Both the position numbers and the translations under genes were made by a program. From Paraburkholderia domus (GTDB lineage: Bacteria; Pseudomonadota; Gammaproteobacteria; Burkholderiales; Burkholderiaceae), in the NCBI RefSeq assembly GCF_905220705.1, contig NZ_CAJNAT010000009.1:170850-234849 (forward strand): a DNA stretch of 64,000 nt, in the 5' to 3' direction. Each line of letters begins with the position of its first letter. Within the stretch, counting starts at the first letter, position 1. The notes beneath the pieces are model-generated. The model was not told the origin of the DNA and made no database searches. It saw only the letters and a program-made list of their open reading frames with translations. Positions 1 to 9,375 of this stretch are shown here, piece by piece.

Positions 1-1
1 C

Positions 2-1843
2 GGCAAGCGGCTCGTCGAAGTGAACATCAACTCGATGGTGGCAGGCGCGAAGTATCGCGGCGAATTCGAAGAACGTGCCAAGCAGTTGATCGATGAAGTC
101 ACGGCCAAGAAGGACGAACTGATCCTGTTCATCGACGAACTGCACACAATCGTCGGCGCGGGACAAGGCGGGGGTGAAGGCGGTCTCGATATCGCGAACG
201 TGCTCAAACCCGCGCTTGCCCGTGGCGAGCTCAGTCTGATCGGCGCGACGACTCTCAACGAATATCAGAAGTACATCGAAAAAGATGCGGCGCTCGAGCG
301 GCGTTTCCAGCCGGTGTTGGTGCCGGAACCGACGGTCGAGCAGACCATCGTCATCCTGCGTGGCCTTCGCGACAAGCTCGAGGCGCACCACCAGGTGACC
401 TTCGCCGACGATGCGTTTGTTGCCGCCGCCGAACTGTCGGATCGTTACATTACGTCGCGTTTTTTGCCCGACAAGGCCATTGACCTGATTGACCAGGCGG
501 CGGCACGCGTGCGCATCGGCGCGACCTCGCGTCCGGCGGCCATCCTGGAGCTCGAAGCCGAGATCGCCCAACTCAAGCGCGAGCAGGATTATGCGTCGTC
601 GCGCAAGCGCTTCGATGAGGCGAAAGCTTTCGAGGCACGGATCGGCGAAAAGCAGGAGAAACTCGACGAACAGATGGAGACATGGCAGCGCAAGACCGGC
701 TCGGAAACGCTCGAAGTGACCGTGGAGTCGATCGCCGAAGTGCTGTCGCGTCTCACCGGCATTCCGGTCACGGAGCTTACGCAGGAAGAGCGCCGGAAGC
801 TTCTGGAGATGGAGAAGAAGCTGCGCGAGCGCGTGATCGGCCAGGATGACGCGGTGATTGCCGTGAGCGATGCCGTGCGCCTGTCACGTGCGGGCCTCGG
901 CCAGGCGAACCGGCCTATCGCGACGTTCCTGTTCCTCGGACCGACCGGTGTCGGCAAGACCGAACTCGCGAAGGCGCTGGCAGAAACCGTGTTCGGCGAC
1001 GAGCAGGCGGTCGTTCGTATCGACATGTCCGAGTACATGGAGCGTCACGCGGTCGCACGGTTGATCGGGGCCCCTCCGGGCTACGTTGGTTATGACGAGG
1101 GCGGGCAACTGACCGAGCGCGTCCGGCGGCGCCCTTACTGCGTGATCCTGCTTGACGAGATCGAGAAGGCGCACCCCGACGTGTATAACGTGCTGCTGCA
1201 GGTGTTCGACGACGGGCGGCTGACCGACGGCAAGGGCCGGGTCGTGGACTTCAGTAACACGATCATCATTGCGACGAGCAACCTCGGCGCATCGATCATC
1301 ATGGACAACCTCGAGAAACCCGAGGCGGATCGCGAGGGTGAGAAAGCGATCCGAGAGGAATTGATGGGCGTGCTCAAGGGACACTTCCGGCCCGAATTCC
1401 TGAACCGGATCGACGAGATCATCGTCTTCCATGGGCTCTCGCGCGACAATATCCGCTCGATCGTGCAGATCCAGCTCGAACGGGTCGTGCGCACCGCCGC
1501 TGCGCAGGACATTACCCTCAAAATCGACGAATCGGTCATTGATCACCTTGCCGAGGCCGGCTATCGGCCGGAGTTCGGTGCGCGTGAGTTGAAGCGCCAG
1601 ATTCGCCAGGAACTGGAAACGCGTCTTGCGAAGGAGATGCTCGGCGACGTCCTGAAGTCGGGCGACACGGTCGATGTCAGTTACGACAAGGAAAGCGGCG
1701 AAGTGAAGTTCAGCAAGAGCGAGACGCCGCCTCCTGCACCTAAGGCGGCGGACGGGAAGGGGGCTAACGGGCGTGCGAAGAAAAAGCCGTCCAAAGAGGT
1801 CGCCAACCCCGAGCCAACTGAAAGCGCCGCCTCGAAGGAGTGA
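2..1843 (+). CDS. ClpG/ClpK-like stand-alone AAA+ disaggregase (5' truncated by window edge)
   Basis: This is the C-terminal ~613 residues of a two-ring Hsp100 ATPase; the frame is open to the left edge, so the GTG at 20 is internal. Visible parts are the end of the first AAA ring (AGAKYRGEFEER, Walker B LILFIDELHTIVGAG), a short coiled middle domain around 545-760, and a second ring with Walker A GPTGVGKTELAKALA and Walker B VILLDEIEKAH. The middle domain is much shorter than in ClpB, and I see no IGF/VGF-type ClpP-docking loop between TSNLGAS and the FRPEFLNRIDE motif. That pattern fits ClpG/ClpK, which dissolve aggregates without ClpP. A Pro/Ala/Lys-rich tail of about 45 residues ends the protein. 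ClpC remains possible because the N-terminal domain is not in view. Confidence 0.85.
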   Translation, partial: GKRLVEVNINSMVAGAKYRGEFEERAKQLIDEVTAKKDELILFIDELHTIVGAGQGGGEGGLDIANVLKPALARGELSLIGATTLNEYQKYIEKDAALERRFQPVLVPEPTVEQTIVILRGLRDKLEAHHQVTFADDAFVAAAELSDRYITSRFLPDKAIDLIDQAAARVRIGATSRPAAILELEAEIAQLKREQDYASSRKRFDEAKAFEARIGEKQEKLDEQMETWQRKTGSETLEVTVESIAEVLSRLTGIPVTELTQEERRKLLEMEKKLRERVIGQDDAVIAVSDAVRLSRAGLGQANRPIATFLFLGPTGVGKTELAKALAETVFGDEQAVVRIDMSEYMERHAVARLIGAPPGYVGYDEGGQLTERVRRRPYCVILLDEIEKAHPDVYNVLLQVFDDGRLTDGKGRVVDFSNTIIIATSNLGASIIMDNLEKPEADREGEKAIREELMGVLKGHFRPEFLNRIDEIIVFHGLSRDNIRSIVQIQLERVVRTAAAQDITLKIDESVIDHLAEAGYRPEFGARELKRQIRQELETRLAKEMLGDVLKSGDTVDVSYDKESGEVKFSKSETPPPAPKAADGKGANGRAKKKPSKEVANPEPTESAASKE

Positions 1844-1855
1844 TGTCTCTGCCAC

Positions 1856-1907
1856 AGGCTGGGAGACGCCGCCGCGTCACCGCAGACGGTGTACGGGCTC
1901 CCAGCCT
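1856..1907 (+). terminator. Inverted repeat after the Clp gene, probable terminator
   Basis: The arms AGGCTGGGAG (1856-1865) and CTCCCAGCCT (1898-1907) are perfect complements, enclosing 32 bases that hold a second small stem (CACCG/CGGTG). The element starts 12 bases after the Clp stop codon. The following T-run is weak (TTGT), so this may be an RNA 3' structure rather than an efficient intrinsic terminator. Confidence 0.5.
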
Positions 1908-2090
1908 TGTCTGGACGGGCGGCGATGTCACTGCACATGTACTGTGCATGCCCGCCACCGGTCAATCTGTACCCTTCGCGGCGCAGCAACCCAACTAGAC
2001 TGAACCCGTATCCAGGCCTTATGCCGTGATGCGGCGTAACTCAACACAAGAAAGCCTTAAGGGATCCTAAGGCTATGCATGGAGTCTCAT

Positions 2091-4373
2091 ATGACCACGC
2101 GACGCGAAGTTCCAGGAATCCGGCCGTATGACGCACCCGCTGGAGGGTGGGGGGCGCTTCGAGCGACAGCGCAAGCCGTCCGCACCCAGATGGAAAGCAT
2201 CGAGGCGCCGATCACCTTGATGCGGACCAATCAGCCTGACGGCTTCGATTGTCCGGGTTGTGCCTGGCCGGACAAGGAGCACAAGTCTACGTTCCAGTTC
2301 TGCGAGAACGGCGCAAAAGCGGTTACGTGGGAAGCAACGACCAAGCGGGTGACGCCGGAATTTTTCGCAAACAACACGGTGTCAGCGCTGCTGCAACGCA
2401 CGGATTTCGAACTGGAAGATCTCGGCCGGTTGACGCATCCCCTCGTTTACGACCGCGCCACGGACAAGTTTCTGGCTGTCGAGTGGGAGAACGCATTCGC
2501 TCGCATCGGTGAAGTACTTCGAGGACTGTCTTCTCCGGACGAAGCCGAGTTCTATACGTCAGGCCGGGCGTCGAACGAGGCCGCCTATCTCTTTCAATTG
2601 CTCGCACGAGAGTATGGGACGAACAATTTCCCTGATTGTTCGAACATGTGCCACGAGCCGACCAGCGTTGGCTTGCCCCAGTCGATCGGGATCGGCAAAG
2701 GCACGGTATCGCTGGATGATTTCGACAAGACCGAACTCATCCTCTCGATCGGCCACAATCCCGGGACCAATCACCCGCGGATGATGGGCACACTCCACGA
2801 ATGCTCGCGGCGCAACGTTCCGATCATTGTGTTCAATCCGCTGCGCGAGCGCGCGCTTGAGCGCTTCGCCGATCCGCAGAGCGTTATTGAAATGGCGACT
2901 TTCGGATCGACCCGGATCGCGTCGACCTATTTTCAGCTCGACGCTGGTGGAGACGCGGCCGCGCTCAAGGGCATCATGAAAGCGCTCCTGCAGATGGATG
3001 CAGAACAGGGCAACACTGTCCTGGACCACGAGTTTATCGCGACGCATACTCAGGGTTTCGACGCGTTTGCCGCCGATCTGGAAGCGACGTCATGGGAGGA
3101 TATTGAAAAGGCAAGCGGACTCACCCGTGAAGATCTCGATGAAGTTGCCGTTGCCTACGCAAAATCGAATGCGACGATCGTCACCTACGGCATGGGCGTT
3201 ACCCAGCATAACAAAGGCACCGCCAATGTCCGTCTGATTGCTGACCTGTTGTTATTGCGCGGCAACATCGGCAAACCCGGTGCTGGCATCTGTCCTTTGC
3301 GCGGACATTCCAACGTGCAGGGAAACCGCACGGTCGGTATCACCGAAAAGCCGTCCGCCACCTTCCTCAAGCAGATCGAAGATGTATTCGGCTTCACGCC
3401 GCCCGCTGCGCACGGGCACGACGCGGTCCAGGCGATGCAGGCAATGATCGCCGGCACGGCCAAGGCCCTGATTTGCCTCGGCGGAAATTTCGCTGTTGCA
3501 TTACCCGATTCCGATCAGTCCTTTCCCGCAATGGGCAAGCTCGATCTGAGCGTCCATCTCGGTACCAAGCTCAATCGCTCGCATCTGTTAGTGGCAAAAG
3601 AAACATATGTGCTGCCTGTTGTGGGCCGCACGGAACTGGATATCCAGGCGACCGGCCGGCAATCCATTACGGTCGAGGATTCCATGTCGATGGTCCACGC
3701 TTCTTCGGGCAAGCTGACGCCTGCGTCCGAGCACCTGCTATCCGAACCGGCGATCATCGCCGGTATCGCGAAAGCAGCGTTGCCGAACAGCAAGGTGGCA
3801 TGGTCGGACCTGGTTGCCGACTACGACAAGATTCGGGACCTGATCGAGCAAACCGTGCCGGGATTCGAGGCATTCAATGAACGAATCAGAGTGCCGGGGG
3901 GATTCCGTATGCCGCTTCCCCCGACGGAACGCGTGTGGCCCACACCGTCGGGCAAAGCGATGTTCTCGGTGTACGGTGGTGTGAAGGAAGACGCAGATGT
4001 TCTCGGCGCTGAAAATGTCCTGCGCCTCATCACGATCCGCAGCCACGACCAGTACAACACCACGATCTATGCGCTCGACGATCGTTACCGGGGCGTGTTC
4101 GGCCGGCGTGACGTGCTGTTTATGAACGAAGACGATCTTGCCCAACGCGGACTCGAACATGGTGATCTGGTCGACATTGAAACCATCTTGCCGGGCAGAC
4201 AGCTTCGCCTGAAGAAGATCACGGCTATCGCTTACAACATCGCGCCGGGTTCGGTGGCGGCCTATTATCCGGAAGCCAACGTGCTGGTGCCACTCGACTT
4301 CATTGACAAAGAGAGCGGCACGCCTTCGTACAAGTCTGTTCCTGTGCATGTTGTGCGCTCGGCAGAAGCTTGA
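2091..4373 (+). CDS. FdhF/YdeP-family molybdopterin oxidoreductase alpha subunit
   Basis: A protein of about 760 residues, matching the length of E. coli YdeP. The N-terminus has the family CPGCAWPDKEH segment, followed by the molybdopterin-binding region (SNMCHEPTSVGLPQSIGIGKG, SIGHNPGTNHPRMM, RGHSNVQGNRTVG) and a C-terminal dinucleotide-binding fold (ITIRSHDQYNTTIYALDDRYRG). I chose the ATG at 2091 because GGAG lies 6 bases before it; an ATG four codons upstream (2079) lacks a ribosome site. YdeP relatives are linked to acid resistance, but their substrate is not established. It precedes a cytochrome bd oxidase pair, so it may feed electrons into the quinone pool; that is inference. moaA further downstream fits a need for molybdenum cofactor. 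Confidence 0.88.
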   Translation: MTTRREVPGIRPYDAPAGGWGALRATAQAVRTQMESIEAPITLMRTNQPDGFDCPGCAWPDKEHKSTFQFCENGAKAVTWEATTKRVTPEFFANNTVSALLQRTDFELEDLGRLTHPLVYDRATDKFLAVEWENAFARIGEVLRGLSSPDEAEFYTSGRASNEAAYLFQLLAREYGTNNFPDCSNMCHEPTSVGLPQSIGIGKGTVSLDDFDKTELILSIGHNPGTNHPRMMGTLHECSRRNVPIIVFNPLRERALERFADPQSVIEMATFGSTRIASTYFQLDAGGDAAALKGIMKALLQMDAEQGNTVLDHEFIATHTQGFDAFAADLEATSWEDIEKASGLTREDLDEVAVAYAKSNATIVTYGMGVTQHNKGTANVRLIADLLLLRGNIGKPGAGICPLRGHSNVQGNRTVGITEKPSATFLKQIEDVFGFTPPAAHGHDAVQAMQAMIAGTAKALICLGGNFAVALPDSDQSFPAMGKLDLSVHLGTKLNRSHLLVAKETYVLPVVGRTELDIQATGRQSITVEDSMSMVHASSGKLTPASEHLLSEPAIIAGIAKAALPNSKVAWSDLVADYDKIRDLIEQTVPGFEAFNERIRVPGGFRMPLPPTERVWPTPSGKAMFSVYGGVKEDADVLGAENVLRLITIRSHDQYNTTIYALDDRYRGVFGRRDVLFMNEDDLAQRGLEHGDLVDIETILPGRQLRLKKITAIAYNIAPGSVAAYYPEANVLVPLDFIDKESGTPSYKSVPVHVVRSAEA

Positions 4374-4635
4374 CTTGAAGCGATGACGGGCCGATCAACC
4401 GGATGTGCGCGTCCAGTTGATCGACCCGCAGGATACCGGGCGTGAACGCTGTTCTGGCAGCGGCACCCGGTGGTTTCCGCCTGTCCACATTCTCGTCGCA
4501 TGCGTGCGATTCCGCTTCGTCTGCTTATCAGTAGAACTTGCCTTATCGCGATCGATGAGCCGCGCAGTTGTTCCGTCGCCACATGGCGTCCGTCTTGACG
4601 CAGATGCTGTTTTCACCTGGAGCCATTGATCAATC

Positions 4636-6024
4636 ATGGAAATTTTCGATGCATTCCACCTTGCCAGGTTGCAGTTTGCGTTCACGGTTTCGTTTCATAT
4701 TATTTTCCCCGCGATCAGTATCGGCATGGCGAGTTTCCTCGCCGTGCTGGAATGGCGCTGGTTGCTCACCGGCGACGTTGCCTACAAGGACATGTTTCTG
4801 TTCTGGTCGAAGATTTTCGCGGTCGGCTTCGGAATGGGGGTGGTATCGGGTGTGGTGATGGCCTACGAGTTCGGCACCAACTGGAGTGGATTTTCCAGCT
4901 TTGCCGGCAACATTACGGGGCCGCTCCTGACCTATGAAGTGCTGACGGCGTTCTTTCTCGAGGCCGGCTTTCTCGGCGTCATGTTGTTCGGCTGGGAGCG
5001 TGTCAGTCCACGCGCACACTTCTTCGCCACGCTCATGGTGGCGGTGGGCACGCTCATTTCCACATTCTGGATTCTCGCGTCGAATAGCTTCATGCAGACG
5101 CCGCAAGGATTCGCCGTCGAGAACGGTCGGATCGTACCGGTCGACTGGATGAAAGTGATTTTCAACCCGTCGTTCCCGTTTCGCCTCGCGCATATGACCA
5201 TCGCCGCGTTCATTGTCGCGGGCTTCATCGTCGCCGCCTGCGGTGCGTGGCATCTATTGCATGGCCGGCGCGACAAACCTGTCACGCGTAGTTTTTCCAT
5301 GGCGCTCTGGATTCTGCTTTTCCTCGCGCCGATCCAGATTGTGGTGGGCGATGCGCACGGCCTCAACACACGCGAATATCAGCCGGCCAAGATCGCTGCG
5401 ATCGAAGGGCTGTGGGAAACCGAGAAGGGCGGTACGGCGCTCAATCTGGTCGGCCTGCCTGACATGGATGCGGAAGTGACGCGCTACACGATCCAGATAC
5501 CGCACCTGGGCAGCCTGATCCTGACTCATAGCTGGAACGGAGAGATCCGCGGGCTTAAAGAGTTTCCGCCGCAGGACCGCCCGTACTCGCCGATCATATT
5601 CTGGACCTTCCGGATCATGGCGGGTCTGGGCATGTTGATGCTTTTGACGGCGCTGCTCGGTTTGCTGCTCAGACTGCGCGGCCGCCTCTACGAGACGCGC
5701 TGGTACCAGGTCCTCGTGCTGTGCATGGGACCTTCCGGAATTGTGGCACTTCTGGCCGGGTGGATAACGACGGAGGTCGGCCGCCAACCGTGGACGGTCT
5801 ACGGTGTCTTCCGTACAGTGGACTCCGTCTCGCCGGTCAGTTCGCAGCAAGTCGGCGTTTCGCTGCTGATCTTTGTACTGGTGTATTTCCTGGTGTTCGG
5901 CATGGGGTTCTACTACATGATGAAAATGATGAAGCGCGGACCGGAGGAGCATATCGACAGCGGCAAGTCGCGCAGGTATCCGGTGCTGCGCAATCGCCCG
6001 CTCGACGCGCTGGAAGGAGAGTGA
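4636..6024 (+). CDS. cioA: Cytochrome bd-type ubiquinol oxidase subunit I (CioA type)
   Basis: Membrane quinol oxidase subunit that carries the haems and oxidises quinol, reducing oxygen to water. It is 462 residues long, clearly shorter than E. coli CydA, because the periplasmic Q loop is short; this is the mark of the cyanide-insensitive (Cio) branch. Visible family signatures include FHLARLQFAFTVSFHIIFPA at the start and GWITTEVGRQPWTVYG near residue 375. Many hydrophobic helices cover the length. Its partner subunit starts 4 bases after its stop codon. The ribosome site before the ATG is weak. Short-Q-loop oxidases are typically used at low oxygen or under respiratory inhibition. Confidence 0.95.
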   Translation: MEIFDAFHLARLQFAFTVSFHIIFPAISIGMASFLAVLEWRWLLTGDVAYKDMFLFWSKIFAVGFGMGVVSGVVMAYEFGTNWSGFSSFAGNITGPLLTYEVLTAFFLEAGFLGVMLFGWERVSPRAHFFATLMVAVGTLISTFWILASNSFMQTPQGFAVENGRIVPVDWMKVIFNPSFPFRLAHMTIAAFIVAGFIVAACGAWHLLHGRRDKPVTRSFSMALWILLFLAPIQIVVGDAHGLNTREYQPAKIAAIEGLWETEKGGTALNLVGLPDMDAEVTRYTIQIPHLGSLILTHSWNGEIRGLKEFPPQDRPYSPIIFWTFRIMAGLGMLMLLTALLGLLLRLRGRLYETRWYQVLVLCMGPSGIVALLAGWITTEVGRQPWTVYGVFRTVDSVSPVSSQQVGVSLLIFVLVYFLVFGMGFYYMMKMMKRGPEEHIDSGKSRRYPVLRNRPLDALEGE

Positions 6025-6028
6025 CACC

Positions 6029-7036
6029 ATGCAAATCGATCTCCCTGTCGTGTGGGCCGCTATCATCGGACTCGGCGTTTTCATCTACGTGATGCTGGAC
6101 GGGTTCGATCTCGGCATCGGTCTGCTGTTTCCGTTCTTCGAGGAGAAAGGCGATCGGCAAGTGATGCTCAATACCATCGCGCCGGTCTGGGACGGTAACG
6201 AGACGTTCCTCGTGCTCGGCGGCGCCGGGCTTTACGGGGCGTTCCCCGTGGTCTATTCGACGCTGCTGCCGGCGAACTATCTGCCGCTGATCCTGATGGT
6301 CGTGGGCCTGATCTTCCGCGGGGCAGCCTTCGAACTGCGTGCCAAGGCCGTGAGGACCCAGCATGCGTGGGATCTCGCCTTCATTGGCGGTTCCGCGCTC
6401 GCGGGGCTCTGCCAGGGCATCGTGCTGGGCTCGCTGCTGCAAGGCATCAAGATCGTCGATGGTCGTTTCGCCGGCGGCCCGTTCGACTGGCTCTCGCCGT
6501 TTAGCCTGTTCTGCGGAATCGGTGTGCTCTGCACGTATGCGACGCTCGGCTGCGGCTGGCTCATCCTGAAGACCGATGGTGAACTGCAGCGCAAGATACG
6601 CGAGGTGATGCGGCCGCTCGTGAGCATCCTGCTCGGGGTGATGGTCATCGTGAGTCTCTGGACCGTGATCGGCTTGCCGGCGGTGGCGTTTCGCTGGTTC
6701 GGGAGCGGCAATCTCGGCTGGTTCCTGCCGGTGCCGATTCTTGTCGTCGCCTGTGTATGGGGCGTGTTCCGTTCGATTCGGCTGAAGCACGAAGCAACAC
6801 CGTTCCTTCTCGCGCTCGCGCTGTGCTTTCTCGGCTACAGCGGCTTGCTCATCAGCATCTGGCCGAACATCGTTCCGCCGTCCCTGACGATCTGGGAAGC
6901 CTCGTCGAGCCACTCGAGCCAGTTGTTCGCACTGGTTGGCACGGTGATTGTGTTGCCGATCATCCTCGTCTACAACGTGATGCAGTATCGCGTTTTCCGC
7001 GGCAAGGTGCGGGAAGGGGACGCCGGCTACCACTGA
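6029..7036 (+). CDS. cioB: Cytochrome bd-type ubiquinol oxidase subunit II (CioB type)
   Basis: Second subunit of the cytochrome bd oxidase, 335 residues, with the expected N-terminus (WAAIIGLGVFIYVMLDGFDLGIG) and the conserved WDGNETFLVLGGAGLYGAFP stretch. Roughly eight hydrophobic segments are visible. The gene lies 4 bases after cioA, so the two are co-transcribed and probably translationally coupled. No cydX/DUF2474 small subunit follows directly; the next gene is a bestrophin-like protein 38 bases downstream. Confidence 0.95.
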   Translation: MQIDLPVVWAAIIGLGVFIYVMLDGFDLGIGLLFPFFEEKGDRQVMLNTIAPVWDGNETFLVLGGAGLYGAFPVVYSTLLPANYLPLILMVVGLIFRGAAFELRAKAVRTQHAWDLAFIGGSALAGLCQGIVLGSLLQGIKIVDGRFAGGPFDWLSPFSLFCGIGVLCTYATLGCGWLILKTDGELQRKIREVMRPLVSILLGVMVIVSLWTVIGLPAVAFRWFGSGNLGWFLPVPILVVACVWGVFRSIRLKHEATPFLLALALCFLGYSGLLISIWPNIVPPSLTIWEASSSHSSQLFALVGTVIVLPIILVYNVMQYRVFRGKVREGDAGYH

Positions 7037-7074
7037 GGGTGACGGCGCAATCAGACTACCAAAAAGAGCACATC

Positions 7075-7986
7075 ATGATAGTAAGACCAGGGGAAAACTG
7101 GTTCCGGCTGCTGTTTATCTGGAACGGGTCCGTGTTGCAGTCGATTATTCCGCAGCTGGTGTTCATGGCGATCGTCAGCAGTGTTGCTGTCCTGACGCAA
7201 GGGCGCATCTTCGGCGAGAAAATCCCACTTAATACCGCGCCGTTCACGTTATTCGGCCTCGCGCTTGCGATCTTCCTTGCGTTCCGCAATAACGCAAGTT
7301 ACGAGCGGTTCAATGAGGCGCGTCATCTCTGGGGCAGCATCCTGATCTCGGCGCGCGCGCTGACGTCGCAAATGCTGTGTTACGTGCCACGAGGCGATCA
7401 CAACGTTCATATGGCGCATACACTGATTGCGACCGTGTATGCGCTGAAGCACCAGTTGCGCGGAACCGACCCGACTCCTGATCTCCTGCGCTTTCTTGGA
7501 CGTACGCGAACCGAGGCATTGCAGCACACCTGCTACAAACCGACGGCGTTGCTCAATGACATTCGTCGTGACTTCGCCGATCTGCACGTTCGGGGATTGA
7601 TGTCGGATACGAAGCTCTGGATGGTCGACGCGCAGATCAACGAGCTGGGACGGACTGTAGGAGGATGTGAGCGGATCGCATCCACGCCCATTCCGTTTGC
7701 CTACAGTGTGCTGCTTCACCGTACCGTCTATGCCTATTGCGTGTTGTTGCCGTTCGGTCTTGTCGATTCAACGGAATTCTTTACGCCGCTTCTTTGTGTT
7801 TTCATTTCGTATACGCTGATTGCGCTCGAAGCGATTGCCAGCGAAGTCGCCGAGCCGTTTAGTCTCGCACCGAATGCGCTAGCGCTTGACGCCATGACCC
7901 GCAACATCGAACGGTCGGTTCTCGAACTATGCGGATGTGAACTTCCCGCCGAGGTCGTACCGGTGCGCTCGTACCAACTGACTTAG
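7075..7986 (+). CDS. Bestrophin-family (YneE/UPF0187) membrane channel
   Basis: A protein of 303 residues with the bestrophin N-terminus (VRPGENWFRLLFIWNGSVL) and the GLALAIFLAFRNNASYERFNEARHLWG segment that forms the pore-lining region in bacterial homologues such as KpBest. I start at ATG 7075; the open frame extends upstream into cioB, but nothing before 7075 resembles the family. Bacterial bestrophins conduct small ions across the inner membrane. The position 38 bases after cioB suggests expression with the oxidase, perhaps for charge balance. That role is inference. Confidence 0.82.
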   Translation: MIVRPGENWFRLLFIWNGSVLQSIIPQLVFMAIVSSVAVLTQGRIFGEKIPLNTAPFTLFGLALAIFLAFRNNASYERFNEARHLWGSILISARALTSQMLCYVPRGDHNVHMAHTLIATVYALKHQLRGTDPTPDLLRFLGRTRTEALQHTCYKPTALLNDIRRDFADLHVRGLMSDTKLWMVDAQINELGRTVGGCERIASTPIPFAYSVLLHRTVYAYCVLLPFGLVDSTEFFTPLLCVFISYTLIALEAIASEVAEPFSLAPNALALDAMTRNIERSVLELCGCELPAEVVPVRSYQLT

Positions 7987-8228
7987 GGTGCGTTTTTTGA
8001 CGCATCCGGTCAGTCTGCCCAGTGGTACGCGCGTCTGCCTCGCCGTCGCACCGGAGACGACGCATCGAACTGTACCCCTGGAAATCCGTGCAGACTGTGC
8101 GTCCCATACGCAGGGCCGACGCACTATCCTGCGAGAAGGTCGTGCACAGATCGTCGGCTCTTCCGATCAGAATAAATGACTGCCGTCGCTCTGTATCCCG
8201 CCGCACGCCGTCCATTTACGGATAGATC

Positions 8229-9332
8229 GTGAACATCATCGACCACTCTATACTCGCCGATACGGCATCCCGCGATAGCGGATCCGCCGGCGGTGTCACG
8301 TCCACGCTCGACAAGCTCAACCGCCCACTGCGGGATTTACGTCTGTCCGTCATCGATCAATGCAATTTCCGCTGTACTTACTGCATGCCGCGGGACACCT
8401 TCGGCACAGACTACCGGTTCCTGCCGTCTTCGGAACGCCTCTCGTTCGAACAGATCCTTAAGCTCGCGAAAGCGTTCGCGCTGCTCGGGGTGGAGAAGAT
8501 ACGCATCACCGGCGGCGAGCCGCTGCTGCGGCGCGGGCTCGAATCCCTGATCGAACAGCTCGCGAAACTGACCACCGAAAGCGGCAAACCGATGGAGCTC
8601 GCGCTGACAACAAACGGCTCCTTGCTCGCTGCGAGGGCGCGCTCGCTGCGCGACGCCGGCCTCGGCCGCGTGACGGTGAGCCTTGACGCAGTGGATGACG
8701 CTGTATTCCGCCGGATGAGCGACATCGACATGCCCGTGTCGCGGATACTGGACGGGATCGAGACCGCGCGTGCAGTGGGACTCGCGCCGATCAAGGTCAA
8801 CAGCGTGATCGAGCGAGGCGTCAACGACAGCCAGATTCTGCCGCTCGTGCGGCTGTTCAAGGGCACCGGCGTGGCCGTGCGTTTCATCGAGTATATGGAC
8901 GTTGGCGGCGCGGCCGGCTGGTCGAATACGAAGGTGATCACGGCTCGCGAGACGCGCGACATCGTCGAATCGGCGTTCCCTCTGGTGGCTGTCGTCGTTC
9001 GTGAGAAGACGGGCACTGCCGTCAACTATCGCCATGCCGACGGCACAGGCGAAGTCGGATTCATCGCGAGCGTATCGCAACCCTTCTGCGGATCGTGTTC
9101 GCGCGCTCGCGTATCGGCTGACGGTCAATTGTATTCGTGCCTTTTTGCCACCCAGGGCACGGACCTCAGGCCCTGGCTCACCGATACCGCCTCGGTCGAG
9201 CAGTTGGCAGTGGCCGTCCGCAGCCGGTGGATCCAGCGCGACGACCGCTATTCCGAGCTTCGCTCGACCCAGCGCAGGACGGGACCCGGGAAAGTCTATC
9301 CGACAGTCCGCATGTCGCTGGTCGGCGGTTGA
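8229..9332 (+). CDS. moaA: GTP 3',8-cyclase MoaA, first step of molybdenum cofactor synthesis
   Basis: Radical SAM enzyme of 367 residues that converts GTP to 3',8-cyclo-GTP. The first iron-sulphur site is CNFRCTYCMP near residue 45. SAM-binding ITGGEPLLRRG follows, and the second cluster site is CGSCSRARVSADGQLYSCLF near residue 280. The chain ends in the usual Gly-Gly. The start is GTG at 8229, without a strong ribosome site. The gene lies 242 bases after the bestrophin gene on the same strand. Burkholderia genomes usually carry another moaA elsewhere, so this may be a dedicated copy for the molybdoenzyme upstream; that would need the whole genome. Confidence 0.93.
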   Translation: MNIIDHSILADTASRDSGSAGGVTSTLDKLNRPLRDLRLSVIDQCNFRCTYCMPRDTFGTDYRFLPSSERLSFEQILKLAKAFALLGVEKIRITGGEPLLRRGLESLIEQLAKLTTESGKPMELALTTNGSLLAARARSLRDAGLGRVTVSLDAVDDAVFRRMSDIDMPVSRILDGIETARAVGLAPIKVNSVIERGVNDSQILPLVRLFKGTGVAVRFIEYMDVGGAAGWSNTKVITARETRDIVESAFPLVAVVVREKTGTAVNYRHADGTGEVGFIASVSQPFCGSCSRARVSADGQLYSCLFATQGTDLRPWLTDTASVEQLAVAVRSRWIQRDDRYSELRSTQRRTGPGKVYPTVRMSLVGG

Positions 9333-9375
9333 CGCCTCGCCAGCCCTCGCGAAGCAGACTCAGACCAGCGTGCCG

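Noticed and set aside
884..1855. Long minus-strand open frame (323 aa) opposite the Clp gene
   Set aside because: It is the shadow of a high-GC gene on the plus strand; no motif, and the plus strand has clear Hsp100 signatures.
5837..7033. 398-residue minus-strand frame opposite cioB
   Set aside because: Very rich in Arg, His, Gln and Asp with no hydrophobic core; antisense shadow of a membrane protein gene.
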